This document shows positions 1 to 6,202 of a stretch of 6,326 bases of DNA, piece by piece. The notes beneath the pieces were generated by a model. It was given only the letters and a program-made list of their open reading frames with translations. It was not told the DNA's origin and did no database searches. Numbering within the stretch: position 1 is the stretch's first letter; each line of letters begins with the position of its first letter. Source of the stretch: Deltaproteobacteria bacterium (lineage in GTDB: Bacteria > Desulfobacterota > Desulfobaccia > Desulfobaccales > Desulfobaccaceae); contig VGSX01000214.1 of NCBI GenBank assembly GCA_016874895.1, positions 1 to 6,326 of the forward strand, read 5' to 3'. Position numbers and translations under genes: made by a program.

Positions 1-95
1 TAAGCAATGGGAACATCGGGATAATAATATTCTTCTTCGATTTTTTCAAATAATTTTTTGTTCGTGCCAACCTTGAGAGCAAAGGGTTCTGCCTC
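1..95 (-). pseudogene. coding-like fragment running off the left edge, no start codon
   Basis: After two in-frame stops (TGA TGA, 101-96) a minus-strand frame is open from 95 to the window edge, 31 codons. It reads like a normal protein: EAEPFALKVGTNKK, then LFEKIEEEYYYPDVPIA. No ATG, GTG or TTG lies near its beginning. An ATG at 102-100 is in another frame, which stops after about 18 codons. It could be the 5'-broken start of a gene whose first codons were lost or shifted by one base, or a chance frame in AT-rich DNA. I do not recognise the family. The DNA here is AT-rich, unlike res. Confidence 0.3.
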
Positions 96-129
96 TCATC
101 ACTGGAGTTTATTGCTTTGACGGAGACGC

Positions 130-154
130 AAAAAAAATGCAAGGGTAAATCCCT
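130..154 (-). terminator. weak Rho-independent terminator candidate for the operon
   Basis: On the minus strand AGGG (154-151) and CCCT (145-142) can pair around a 5-base loop. A run of eight T (137-130) follows four bases after the stem. A 4-bp stem is weak, and the gap before the T-run is not ideal. It is, however, the only hairpin plus T-run I see downstream of res, about 140 bases after the stop. Confidence 0.25.
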
Positions 155-293
155 ACCTCTCCATATGGCCACCTGCGATGGTGCGCAGGCTGCTCTCCAA
201 CAGCGCCGGCCAGACCTGGGCATAATACTGGCGCGTCGAAAATGACCGCCCTACACAGCGTAAAGCCAATTTCAAGACCCCGTTCGGAGTTCA
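153..293 (-). pseudogene. possible gene remnant directly after res, in the same frame
   Basis: After the res stop (TGA, 296-294) comes a second TGA (293-291). The same frame then stays open for 45 codons to TAG (155-153). Its later part reads RQYYAQVWPALLESSLRTI, which looks like a protein tail. Over the 30 codons from about 245 to 156, 23 have G or C in third position (77%), against 16 (53%) for the competing open frame on the same strand. No good start codon with a ribosome site is visible. It may be the end of a gene cut by a deletion or insertion, an old longer C-terminus of res, or chance in GC-rich DNA. I cannot name a family. Confidence 0.25.
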
Positions 294-3200
294 TCATGCC
301 ATTCCACTCATGCGATTCAAACACCGGAACCAATCAACCATCGCCCCCCACGCTTCATCGGCGTCATCCAGCTTCGTCTCGACATGGGCCACGCGGGTAT
401 TACGAAAAGCAATTACCTCTTTCAAATCGGCGTACAGGTCCCCCATGTCTTTGCCGGAAAACACTTGCTTGGCGTCCCGCCAGACGCCCCCCACGTCTAA
501 GGCCCATGTCTGGGCATAATCCAGGCAGAATAGCAAGGCCCCCAGCTTCTGGATTGAGCGCCCGAACACGAGGTTATCCTTGAGATAACGCTGGTTTTTA
601 TTCAAAAGAACTTTGTCTCTTTGATGTAAGTTGTCAATATAGGGAGAGAAATAGTCTCGGCTCTGCTTTGCGTCCTTGGGGATACAGGGGCGGAGACGAT
701 TTTCCAAAATCTTAATGGCATACTCGTCCAGGGGCCGCAGGAGGGGCTGAAAGGCATGGCTATAATCCGGCATCCTCATACGCACCGCGTTATCAAGGAG
801 TTGCACCGCTTGGCGCATGGCTTCCTCAATCTCCGCGGGTGCAGTCGCCATGCCCGCCTTTTGCAGGACCCCGGCAAACCTCTCGTCTGCTTCTTTCTTG
901 GCCGTAGCTTCAAATAACGGTAGTTGTAACTGGCCGGTTTTGGCCTCCTCAATCAAAGACTTGAGCGACGGCTCACAGGCCCGCCGCAGTTCCTCCACCG
1001 TGGCCGGCGCACTCTGCTGGAAGAGATAATAAGGCACATATAGATAGCGCCACCTGATTTTCCCCTTTGATGCCGCATTGCACCACTCCACCGCGGTTCT
1101 GGCCTTGAGGGGAACAAGGTTGTCCACCTTGCCTTTCAGTTCTACCAGCAGATATTCGCCATCCTTCAGCCGCACAGAGAAATCAGGAACATAAAGCGCC
1201 CGGTGCCCATCCGGGCGTAAATAGTCGATCATCAGTTTCTGCGGTCCGGCATTTTTGGCGAAGGCTGCCACGTCGCCGGCAAAGTCGCAAAAGTCGGCGA
1301 ATTCCTGCTCAAATTCGTTTTCACAGGGCACCAGGTTAAACATCGTCCGGGTCGCCGGCACCGCCGGCCGCTTCTCCGTGCTGCTGGCCTGGTAAGGCTT
1401 CCAGGTGGAAAGGCGATGCCCCTGGCTGATTCGCTGGCGTTCTTTCTTCTGAACCGTCCTGTCCAAGATTAACTTAGTGAAGGTGGCCCGGACATGCTCC
1501 AGCACGTCCGCGTCCCGCATGCGATGATCCACTTCCCCAGAATAGAGGTCCACCTCCCGCTCAAATAACACCTTGGAGAGAAACTCCTCCACCAGAGGCG
1601 TCAGGACCTGGTGCGGGTTGGTGAGGCGGCAGGCCCGGCCCAGCATCTGGGCAAAGTAGCCCGCCGCCGACCAGGCATTGGTCAGGAGTCCAGCGTCCAA
1701 CTGCATCCGCGCCACGATTTCAGCAGTGAAGAGGTGGCGTTCCTTATAATCCACCGCCCCTTCTTTCTTCTTGCCGATGGGCAGCGGCTGGTAACGCTGC
1801 TGAAAGAAGTATTGCCGCACCACCTCGGAGGTCAGCCCCACCAGTTCCGCCGTCGTCTCTATCGAGTCCGACACCAGCGGTAGCTCGATTTCCAGGTCTT
1901 CCACCGGCTTATTGGCGTGGTCCACAAAAACAGTCACCGTCTGCTTGAACACCTCGCGGATGGGCAGCACCGCGATGTCCAACCCTTCTTGGGCCAGCTC
2001 CTCTTCGTAGAGTTTGCGGAAGGCCGGGTGATGCACTACCGTCACCATTTCCGGCACGTCGCCCAGAGGAAACATGCGGCGCAAACCCCGCCCCAAGGTT
2101 TGCTCCGGCAAGATACCTGCCGCAGCGGAATAGGGACGCAAGGGAACGATGGTCGTGACGTTGCGGACGTCCCAACCCTCCCGGAGCATCATCACCGAAA
2201 CCACGCAGTGGAACTTGCTCTCTTTTTTATCCAGTTCCCGGGACATCTCCCGCAAGGCCCGGAGATCGTCCGGCTTCATCCCGGTTTCGCTCTCCACAAA
2301 TTCCTTGACCTCCCGGCCCCAGCGCTTCACCGTTTTGATCCTGCCTTTCAGCCGGGTGTGGATGTTGAGGACGCGGCCCTTGAGCAACGGGAACGGTTCG
2401 CTGTCCAGATAGTCGGCGATTTCATTGGCGCTCTGGGCGTCTTCCGTCATGACGAACAGGATGGGCTTGCGCGTTTTACTCAGTTCTTCGTAAGTCTTTT
2501 CATACCGCTGATAGCCCAACTGCAAATGCATGGCAAAGCGCTCGTGGGCCGGAGTTCTACGGTCCCCCCGCTCCACCAGTTCATCGGACTCGCCCAAGAC
2601 CGGCACTTTGACAATGCCGGCGTCCACCGCCTCGCCCAGGGGAAAGTCGCAGATAATATGGCGGAATAGCTCGCCGTTGGTGTGCTTGGGGGTGGCGGTG
2701 AAATCCAGTTGCAGGCAGATGCCGCCGTTCCCCCGGCTGACGCTCTGGCTGTGCAACGCGTCAATGGCCCGGTTCCAGGCCAGGTCGGGATCGTGCAGAT
2801 GGTGGGCCTCATCATTCAGAATCATCAGGCGGGGGTGGCGGGTGATGCGCTCCCGCAGGGCCGCGCCGGTGTCCAGAGCCTGGGCCCGCTTCACGGGCGG
2901 GCCGAAGATGGACTCCACCCCTTCTTCTTCGCCGCCGGTGCTATTGCGCGACTCATAGAGACGGTGGATATTGGTCAGGTAAATCGTGCCGGTGGTACTG
3001 GCTCCGCCCTGCTCATCCTGCAATACCACCTGTACCTGAAAATCCGACTTCCATTCCTCAGGCAGCAGAGGGTCTTTATCAAAAATCTTCCTGTTCTCGA
3101 AATCGTCCTTCAGGCGCTCATATACCGTCAGGTTGGGGGCGATGATGACAAAATGCTGGGCCAAGTCGGAGCCCGGCTCATAGAGCCGGTGAAAAAAGCT

Positions 3201-3713
3201 CCATACAATGGCCAGGCTCATCACCTTGGTCTTGCCGCCGCCGGTGGCCACCTTGCAGCAGTCCCGGGGCCAGCGGTCCTCTTCCGGGTTGATCCCCAGG
3301 GCCAGGTCGGCCAGGGCCTCGCCACCGAACTCGAACATCAGTTCCGCCACGTTGCGGATATTTCTTGACTCATAGAGGTAGATGATGGTCTCGATGGCCT
3401 CCCGTTGCGCCCAGTGGTAGCGGAAGGAGATGGCGTTGCCTTCGTCGTCGGTGATCTCGTGCTCCGAGTTGAACCAATAGTTGAGGAGGGTTCGGGAGGT
3501 CTCGCTCACCCCGGCATAACCGCCCCGGCGCCAGCCGTCCACTTCGGCCCGGATGCCCCGCGCCAGGGGGCACTTGCTGGGCCGGCGCCCCGGCTGGATT
3601 ATGGCCGGGCCGCCCGGCGTGGGGTTGGGCAGGCGGTGGCGGATGGGTTCTTCCCAAGGCTTGAACAGCGGCTCCAGCGCCGCCACGTTGGTTTCGTTGA
3701 CTTCAAAAGCCAT
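294..3713 (-). CDS. res: Type III-like restriction subunit (Res): SF2 helicase, PD-(D/E)xK nuclease and C-terminal HEPN-like region
   Basis: This 1139-residue protein should be the ATP-driven cutting subunit that works with the adjacent methyltransferase. A Q-motif-like stretch (YHWAQREAIET) is at 99-109, Walker A ATGGGKT at 156-162, the DEAH box at 301-304 (NDEAHH), TAT at 339-341, REGWDVRNV at 511-519 and QTLGRGLRR (motif VI) at 538-546. A nuclease core follows: PDF with Asp844, then VELKGK with Glu858 and Lys860, the PD-(D/E)xK pattern of Type III Res proteins. Classical Res proteins of about 970 residues end soon after the nuclease. Here roughly 180 more residues follow (about 955-1139), mostly predicted-helical by eye, with RNTRVAH at 1104-1110, which fits the HEPN R-(polar)-x4-H motif. 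The ATG at 3713 has a strong ribosome site 8 bases upstream. The gene ends in tandem TGA TGA. All helicase and nuclease residues I looked for are present, so it is probably active. Confidence 0.92.
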   Translation of the reverse strand: MAFEVNETNVAALEPLFKPWEEPIRHRLPNPTPGGPAIIQPGRRPSKCPLARGIRAEVDGWRRGGYAGVSETSRTLLNYWFNSEHEITDDEGNAISFRYHWAQREAIETIIYLYESRNIRNVAELMFEFGGEALADLALGINPEEDRWPRDCCKVATGGGKTKVMSLAIVWSFFHRLYEPGSDLAQHFVIIAPNLTVYERLKDDFENRKIFDKDPLLPEEWKSDFQVQVVLQDEQGGASTTGTIYLTNIHRLYESRNSTGGEEEGVESIFGPPVKRAQALDTGAALRERITRHPRLMILNDEAHHLHDPDLAWNRAIDALHSQSVSRGNGGICLQLDFTATPKHTNGELFRHIICDFPLGEAVDAGIVKVPVLGESDELVERGDRRTPAHERFAMHLQLGYQRYEKTYEELSKTRKPILFVMTEDAQSANEIADYLDSEPFPLLKGRVLNIHTRLKGRIKTVKRWGREVKEFVESETGMKPDDLRALREMSRELDKKESKFHCVVSVMMLREGWDVRNVTTIVPLRPYSAAAGILPEQTLGRGLRRMFPLGDVPEMVTVVHHPAFRKLYEEELAQEGLDIAVLPIREVFKQTVTVFVDHANKPVEDLEIELPLVSDSIETTAELVGLTSEVVRQYFFQQRYQPLPIGKKKEGAVDYKERHLFTAEIVARMQLDAGLLTNAWSAAGYFAQMLGRACRLTNPHQVLTPLVEEFLSKVLFEREVDLYSGEVDHRMRDADVLEHVRATFTKLILDRTVQKKERQRISQGHRLSTWKPYQASSTEKRPAVPATRTMFNLVPCENEFEQEFADFCDFAGDVAAFAKNAGPQKLMIDYLRPDGHRALYVPDFSVRLKDGEYLLVELKGKVDNLVPLKARTAVEWCNAASKGKIRWRYLYVPYYLFQQSAPATVEELRRACEPSLKSLIEEAKTGQLQLPLFEATAKKEADERFAGVLQKAGMATAPAEIEEAMRQAVQLLDNAVRMRMPDYSHAFQPLLRPLDEYAIKILENRLRPCIPKDAKQSRDYFSPYIDNLHQRDKVLLNKNQRYLKDNLVFGRSIQKLGALLFCLDYAQTWALDVGGVWRDAKQVFSGKDMGDLYADLKEVIAFRNTRVAHVETKLDDADEAWGAMVDWFRCLNRMSGMA

Positions 3714-3716
3714 GGC

Positions 3717-5690
3717 TCATACCTCCACCTGGATGACCGTGGTGGTATCCACCCCGAAAACGTCTATCACCTTGACACAGATCCGGTGCGCACCCTTCTG
3801 GGCATACTCCCAGCCCAGATCGGTGCGGGTCTTCAAAGAACGGTCTTTGCGGGTGCGGAAGTCTTGCCAATGGTGCTCGAAGGGTTTGCCGTCTTGCCAC
3901 TCGAAATCCACCGCCCAGAAGTCGATGAAGTCGAAGGGGGAGGTGACTGCCCGCTCCCGCAGGGCCGCCATCTCCGCCTCCGGGGCCTCGGCCAGGGCCG
4001 GGGTGAAGCGCACCAGTTCCACGTCCACCTTTTTCCCTTTTGTTACTGCCTTGGCTTCCAAGAAGCCCGCCTCGAAAAACTGGCATTCCGTGCGGTTGGG
4101 TTCCATGATCTCCCGGGGGATGTATTTCAGGCGGATAGTGAGGCCGGTCTCCGCTTCGATGGCCTGCTTTCTGGAGGCCAACTCCATCTCGAACTCCCAG
4201 GCCAGGCAGTGCAGCTCCCGGCCCCCCGCGGCCCGGGCCGCCTCCGCCGCGGCCTGGAGTTCCGGGAAGGCAAAGATGCTATCAATCTGGTCCACGTGCA
4301 CGAAGGCCCCATGTTTCTTGCCGTGCAGGAGGGCGCTGGGCGGGTTCTCCAGGGGCGCAGCTTTATAAAACTGGAGAACGATGCGCCGGTGTTCGCCGTC
4401 AGCGCCTTTTAGGCGTTCCATCTGCCACCATTGACGCTCGTAGCGGCCCAGGTTGTAAACGTCAAAGGAGCGGTAGGGCTTCTTGGCAGAATGAAGCTCA
4501 CGCTGAACCTGAATGAGGCGTTTGCGGCTGACATGTATGGCATAGCGGCCCAGGTCAACGCCAATCCACCGCCTTCCCAGTTTTTCGGCAACCGCCATTG
4601 TTGTCCCCGAGCCAGCAAAGAAGTCAGCTACCAAGCCGCCTTCGTCTGATGAGGATTGAATGATTCTTTCAATTAATGATTCCGGTTTCTGTGTCGGGAA
4701 AATAACTCGTTCTATTGCCATAGCATTTACTTCAGATATATCAGACCAGATGTCAGATATTGCTTCACCCTTTTGCTCATCAATATATCGTTTCAGACCT
4801 ATTTTTCCGGAAGGATAGTCGTATATTTTCCCTTGCTTTCTAAATTCAGCAATAGATTTCTCAGAGTAATCGCCAATATCACCTACACGAAATCTTCGGC
4901 CATCTTCATCGGTATATGTAAATTTTGAATTTATATAATCTTCACTGTATGGCTTAAACTGTGGGTTCCACACATGATTATCACTTTTAGTATAAAAGAC
5001 AATATTATCAGATGATCGTGCAAACTGTTTTGATATAGCTCTGGCCCCTCTCGGGGGCTGTCTCTTCCATGTTAATTGATTTCTGAAGTAGTATTTCCCA
5101 AATACCTCATCAATTAATAACCTGATATAAGCTATAACCCTCCAATCACAATGCACATAAATACTCCCACGCTCACTAAGCAAATCCCGCATTAGCATAA
5201 GTCGCTCGTACATCATATGCAAATAAGAGTCGGTGCCTTTCCCCCAGGTATCCCGGTATGCCACCGCTTCAAGGATTGATTGCTCCTTCAGAAGCGCTTC
5301 TTCAGCTTCACCTAATTGTACCTGCATGGAAAAATCAGCCCCTACATCAAAAGGCGGGTCAATGTAAATCAGGTCCACCTTACCCCGGAATTGATCCAGC
5401 AGGGCGGCCAGGGCCAGCTTATTGTCACCCCAGATGAGGAGGTTCCGGAAGTCGTCCCGATGGGCCGACTCCGGCTTCCACAGCAGTCCCTGGGCCTTGC
5501 TCCGGTCCCGGGGCTCGTCTATGGTTTCAATGCGCTGCAAGGGCAGGGGCGACGCCGGCAGCTTAATGGGCCGCCGGTTGCCGTACTCATCATACTTCCC
5601 CTCCCACACCAGTTCGGTCTTCAACCGGGAGAGCGGGTGGGGGTTGTCCGGCCCCCAGGGATTAACGCTATTTTTAACGCGATTACTCAT
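3717..5690 (-). CDS. mod: Type III-like site-specific DNA methyltransferase (Mod subunit), beta class
   Basis: This 657-residue protein should transfer a methyl group from S-adenosylmethionine to a base in a specific DNA site, protecting host DNA and giving the complex its specificity. Residues 20-100 carry family-typical stretches (TELVWEGKYDEYGNRR; NLLIWGDN). The catalytic motif DPPF is at 111-114, PTQKP at 332-336, and the SAM-binding FAGSGTT at 358-364, followed by IGVDL (376-380). Catalytic motif before SAM motif defines the beta class, as in Type III Mod proteins; N6-adenine is the likely product, but DPPF does not exclude N4-cytosine. The target-recognition region should lie within about 200-330. 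Residues 580-657 look like a PKD/Ig-like beta-sandwich (VKVIDVFG near the end). The ATG at 5690 follows GAGAGG at 5707-5702 with an 11-base gap. The length is close to known Mod proteins and no motif is missing. Codons 117-351 are far richer in AT than the rest of the gene. Confidence 0.93.
   Translation of the reverse strand: MSNRVKNSVNPWGPDNPHPLSRLKTELVWEGKYDEYGNRRPIKLPASPLPLQRIETIDEPRDRSKAQGLLWKPESAHRDDFRNLLIWGDNKLALAALLDQFRGKVDLIYIDPPFDVGADFSMQVQLGEAEEALLKEQSILEAVAYRDTWGKGTDSYLHMMYERLMLMRDLLSERGSIYVHCDWRVIAYIRLLIDEVFGKYYFRNQLTWKRQPPRGARAISKQFARSSDNIVFYTKSDNHVWNPQFKPYSEDYINSKFTYTDEDGRRFRVGDIGDYSEKSIAEFRKQGKIYDYPSGKIGLKRYIDEQKGEAISDIWSDISEVNAMAIERVIFPTQKPESLIERIIQSSSDEGGLVADFFAGSGTTMAVAEKLGRRWIGVDLGRYAIHVSRKRLIQVQRELHSAKKPYRSFDVYNLGRYERQWWQMERLKGADGEHRRIVLQFYKAAPLENPPSALLHGKKHGAFVHVDQIDSIFAFPELQAAAEAARAAGGRELHCLAWEFEMELASRKQAIEAETGLTIRLKYIPREIMEPNRTECQFFEAGFLEAKAVTKGKKVDVELVRFTPALAEAPEAEMAALRERAVTSPFDFIDFWAVDFEWQDGKPFEHHWQDFRTRKDRSLKTRTDLGWEYAQKGAHRICVKVIDVFGVDTTTVIQVEV
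3722..3726 (-). promoter_or_regulatory. Shine-Dalgarno of res inside the end of mod
   Basis: On the minus strand GGAGG (3726-3722, within AGGTGGAGGT) lies 8 bases before the res ATG at 3713, an ideal spacing, and supports that start. The site overlaps the last codons of mod. The mod stop (TGA, 3719-3717) and the res ATG are separated by only 3 bases. Ribosomes finishing mod can therefore restart on res, which would couple nuclease synthesis to methyltransferase synthesis. Confidence 0.8.
4640..5340. other. low-GC block inside the methyltransferase gene
   Basis: Hand count of 4681-5340 gives 262 G+C of 660 (about 40%), with several 60-base lines at 28-33%. Flanking parts of the same gene are much higher: 68% for 5401-5520, 58% for 4561-4620 and 85% for 4201-4260. 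The reading frame stays open and conserved motifs are intact throughout. The block covers codons of about residues 117-351, starting just after the catalytic DPPF and ending just before FAGSG, so it spans the presumed target-recognition domain. The limits are approximate to within some tens of bases. Confidence 0.75.
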
Positions 5691-5765
5691 CTCTGCATCT
5701 ACCTCTCATTTCTTGCCCTCAAGGGGGGGCCTTGACTCCGGGGCTGCAAACGCTGTTCTCGTAGA

Positions 5766-5783
5766 GCCCCTTTAGGTAGGGGC
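5766..5783 (-). repeat. small inverted repeat (hairpin) in the presumed mod leader
   Basis: GCCCCT at 5766-5771 pairs with AGGGGC at 5778-5783 around a 6-base loop, giving a 6-bp GC-rich stem. It has no T-run after it on either strand, so it is not a Rho-independent terminator. If the promoter candidate near 5806-5835 is right, this stem lies early in the leader RNA. It may affect RNA stability or be without function. Confidence 0.3.
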
Positions 5784-5805
5784 CTATGGTATTCATGCCA
5801 AAGGC

Positions 5806-5835
5806 ATTATGCCACGCGGAAAAGAAAATGGTTAA
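5806..5835 (-). promoter_or_regulatory. candidate promoter of the mod-res operon
   Basis: Read on the minus strand there is TTAACC (5835-5830, 4 of 6 matches to TTGACA), an 18-base spacer and CATAAT (5811-5806, 5 of 6 matches to TATAAT). It would start transcription near 5800 and leave a leader of about 110 bases before the mod ATG. The -10 lies inside a perfect 11-bp palindrome (GGCATTATGCC, 5803-5813), which could be an operator. AT-rich DNA gives such matches by chance, and no better pair was found closer to the gene. Confidence 0.3.
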
Positions 5836-5963
5836 GATTTTTTGGAGAGTTAAGAACGACAAATTACATGGCCGGAACAATTTTCGAGAGGTCCTCTTGC
5901 CGGAGACGGTGAAACTGCCAGAATTTATTTAACCGAAAACCTCAGAGGTAGGCGCAGACAAAG

Positions 5964-6089
5964 ATGTATAGTATCATGCGTTATCATATTGAAATAACAA
6001 TGACTTTCAGGCAATTCATGCATAGGGGTGGGGAGGTTGAAAAAATATATAAAAAGGATGAATGGCACGGGGAAGAGTACGAAAAATAA
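5964..6089 (+). CDS. doubtful 41-residue small ORF, no known function
   Basis: ATG at 5964, TAA at 6087-6089, with an in-frame stop (TAG, 5949-5951) just upstream. The product would begin MYSIMRYHIEI and end in a very charged stretch (EKIYKKDEWHGEEYEK). A purine stretch, AGAGGT at 5944-5949, lies 14 bases before the ATG, which is long for a Shine-Dalgarno. There is a second in-frame ATG at codon 13 without a ribosome site. The charged second half looks more like protein than random AT-rich DNA, so it could be a small protein or the remnant of a larger gene. It faces away from the operon. I do not recognise it, and chance is a real alternative. Confidence 0.2.
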   Translation: MYSIMRYHIEITMTFRQFMHRGGEVEKIYKKDEWHGEEYEK

Positions 6090-6202
6090 TTGCCGAATTT
6101 ATTATCTGTAATAGGTTAACATATTTATATTATTTATAAATCTGGTTATTAAAAATTTAGCAAGAAACAATTCTAATGCAATTTCCTGACAATTTCAGTC
6201 CC

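Larger units (their letters stand above)
5691..6202. other. intergenic region upstream of the methyltransferase gene
   Basis: This is about 510 bases with no convincing long gene on either strand. The part from about 5960 to 6200 is very AT-rich and contains a 10-bp palindrome (ATTTATAAAT, 6132-6141). The part from 5700 to 5790 is GC-rich, with a G7 run at 5723-5729. It must hold the promoter for the operon below it unless transcription continues from the partial gene at the right edge. Separate entries cover the promoter candidate, the hairpin and the small plus-strand ORF. I saw no tRNA, CRISPR array or insertion-sequence end here. Confidence 0.6.

Noticed and set aside
153..161. 9-bp direct repeat CTACCTCTC at 153-161 and 5699-5707, flanking the two-gene operon like attachment or target-site repeats
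   Set aside because: Many 9-mers repeat by chance in 6.3 kb, the repeat does not extend, and on the minus strand it is a purine-rich Shine-Dalgarno-like sequence. No integrase or transposase is present.
109..333. 74-codon ORF on the minus strand overlapping the end of res; its internal ATGs (297-295 and 294-292) overlap or abut the res stop as in coupled genes
   Set aside because: No Shine-Dalgarno, low third-position GC compared with the res-frame reading of the same DNA, and a product full of proline, histidine and arginine with no family look. Probably a shadow frame.
1917..2669. Long plus-strand ORFs opposite res (including 1917-2669, 2682-3368 and 3405-4412)
   Set aside because: They lie antisense to well-supported coding sequence with full helicase or methyltransferase motifs. 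GC-rich genes commonly leave long open antisense frames, and their products show no domain.
5723..5729. G7 run (C7 in the mod leader) as a phase-variation tract
   Set aside because: Type III mod genes are often phase-variable, but through longer repeats, usually inside the coding sequence. Seven bases in a leader are too few to claim slippage.
5887..5897. Perfect 11-bp palindrome AGAGGTCCTCT, 84 bases from the palindrome at 5803-5813
   Set aside because: The two palindromes differ in sequence, so they are not sites for one regulator. The spacing of about eight helical turns is most likely coincidence.
6186..6198. Hairpin after the stop of the right-edge gene (CTGA/TCAG) as a terminator
   Set aside because: The stem is only 4 bp and no T-run follows on the minus strand.
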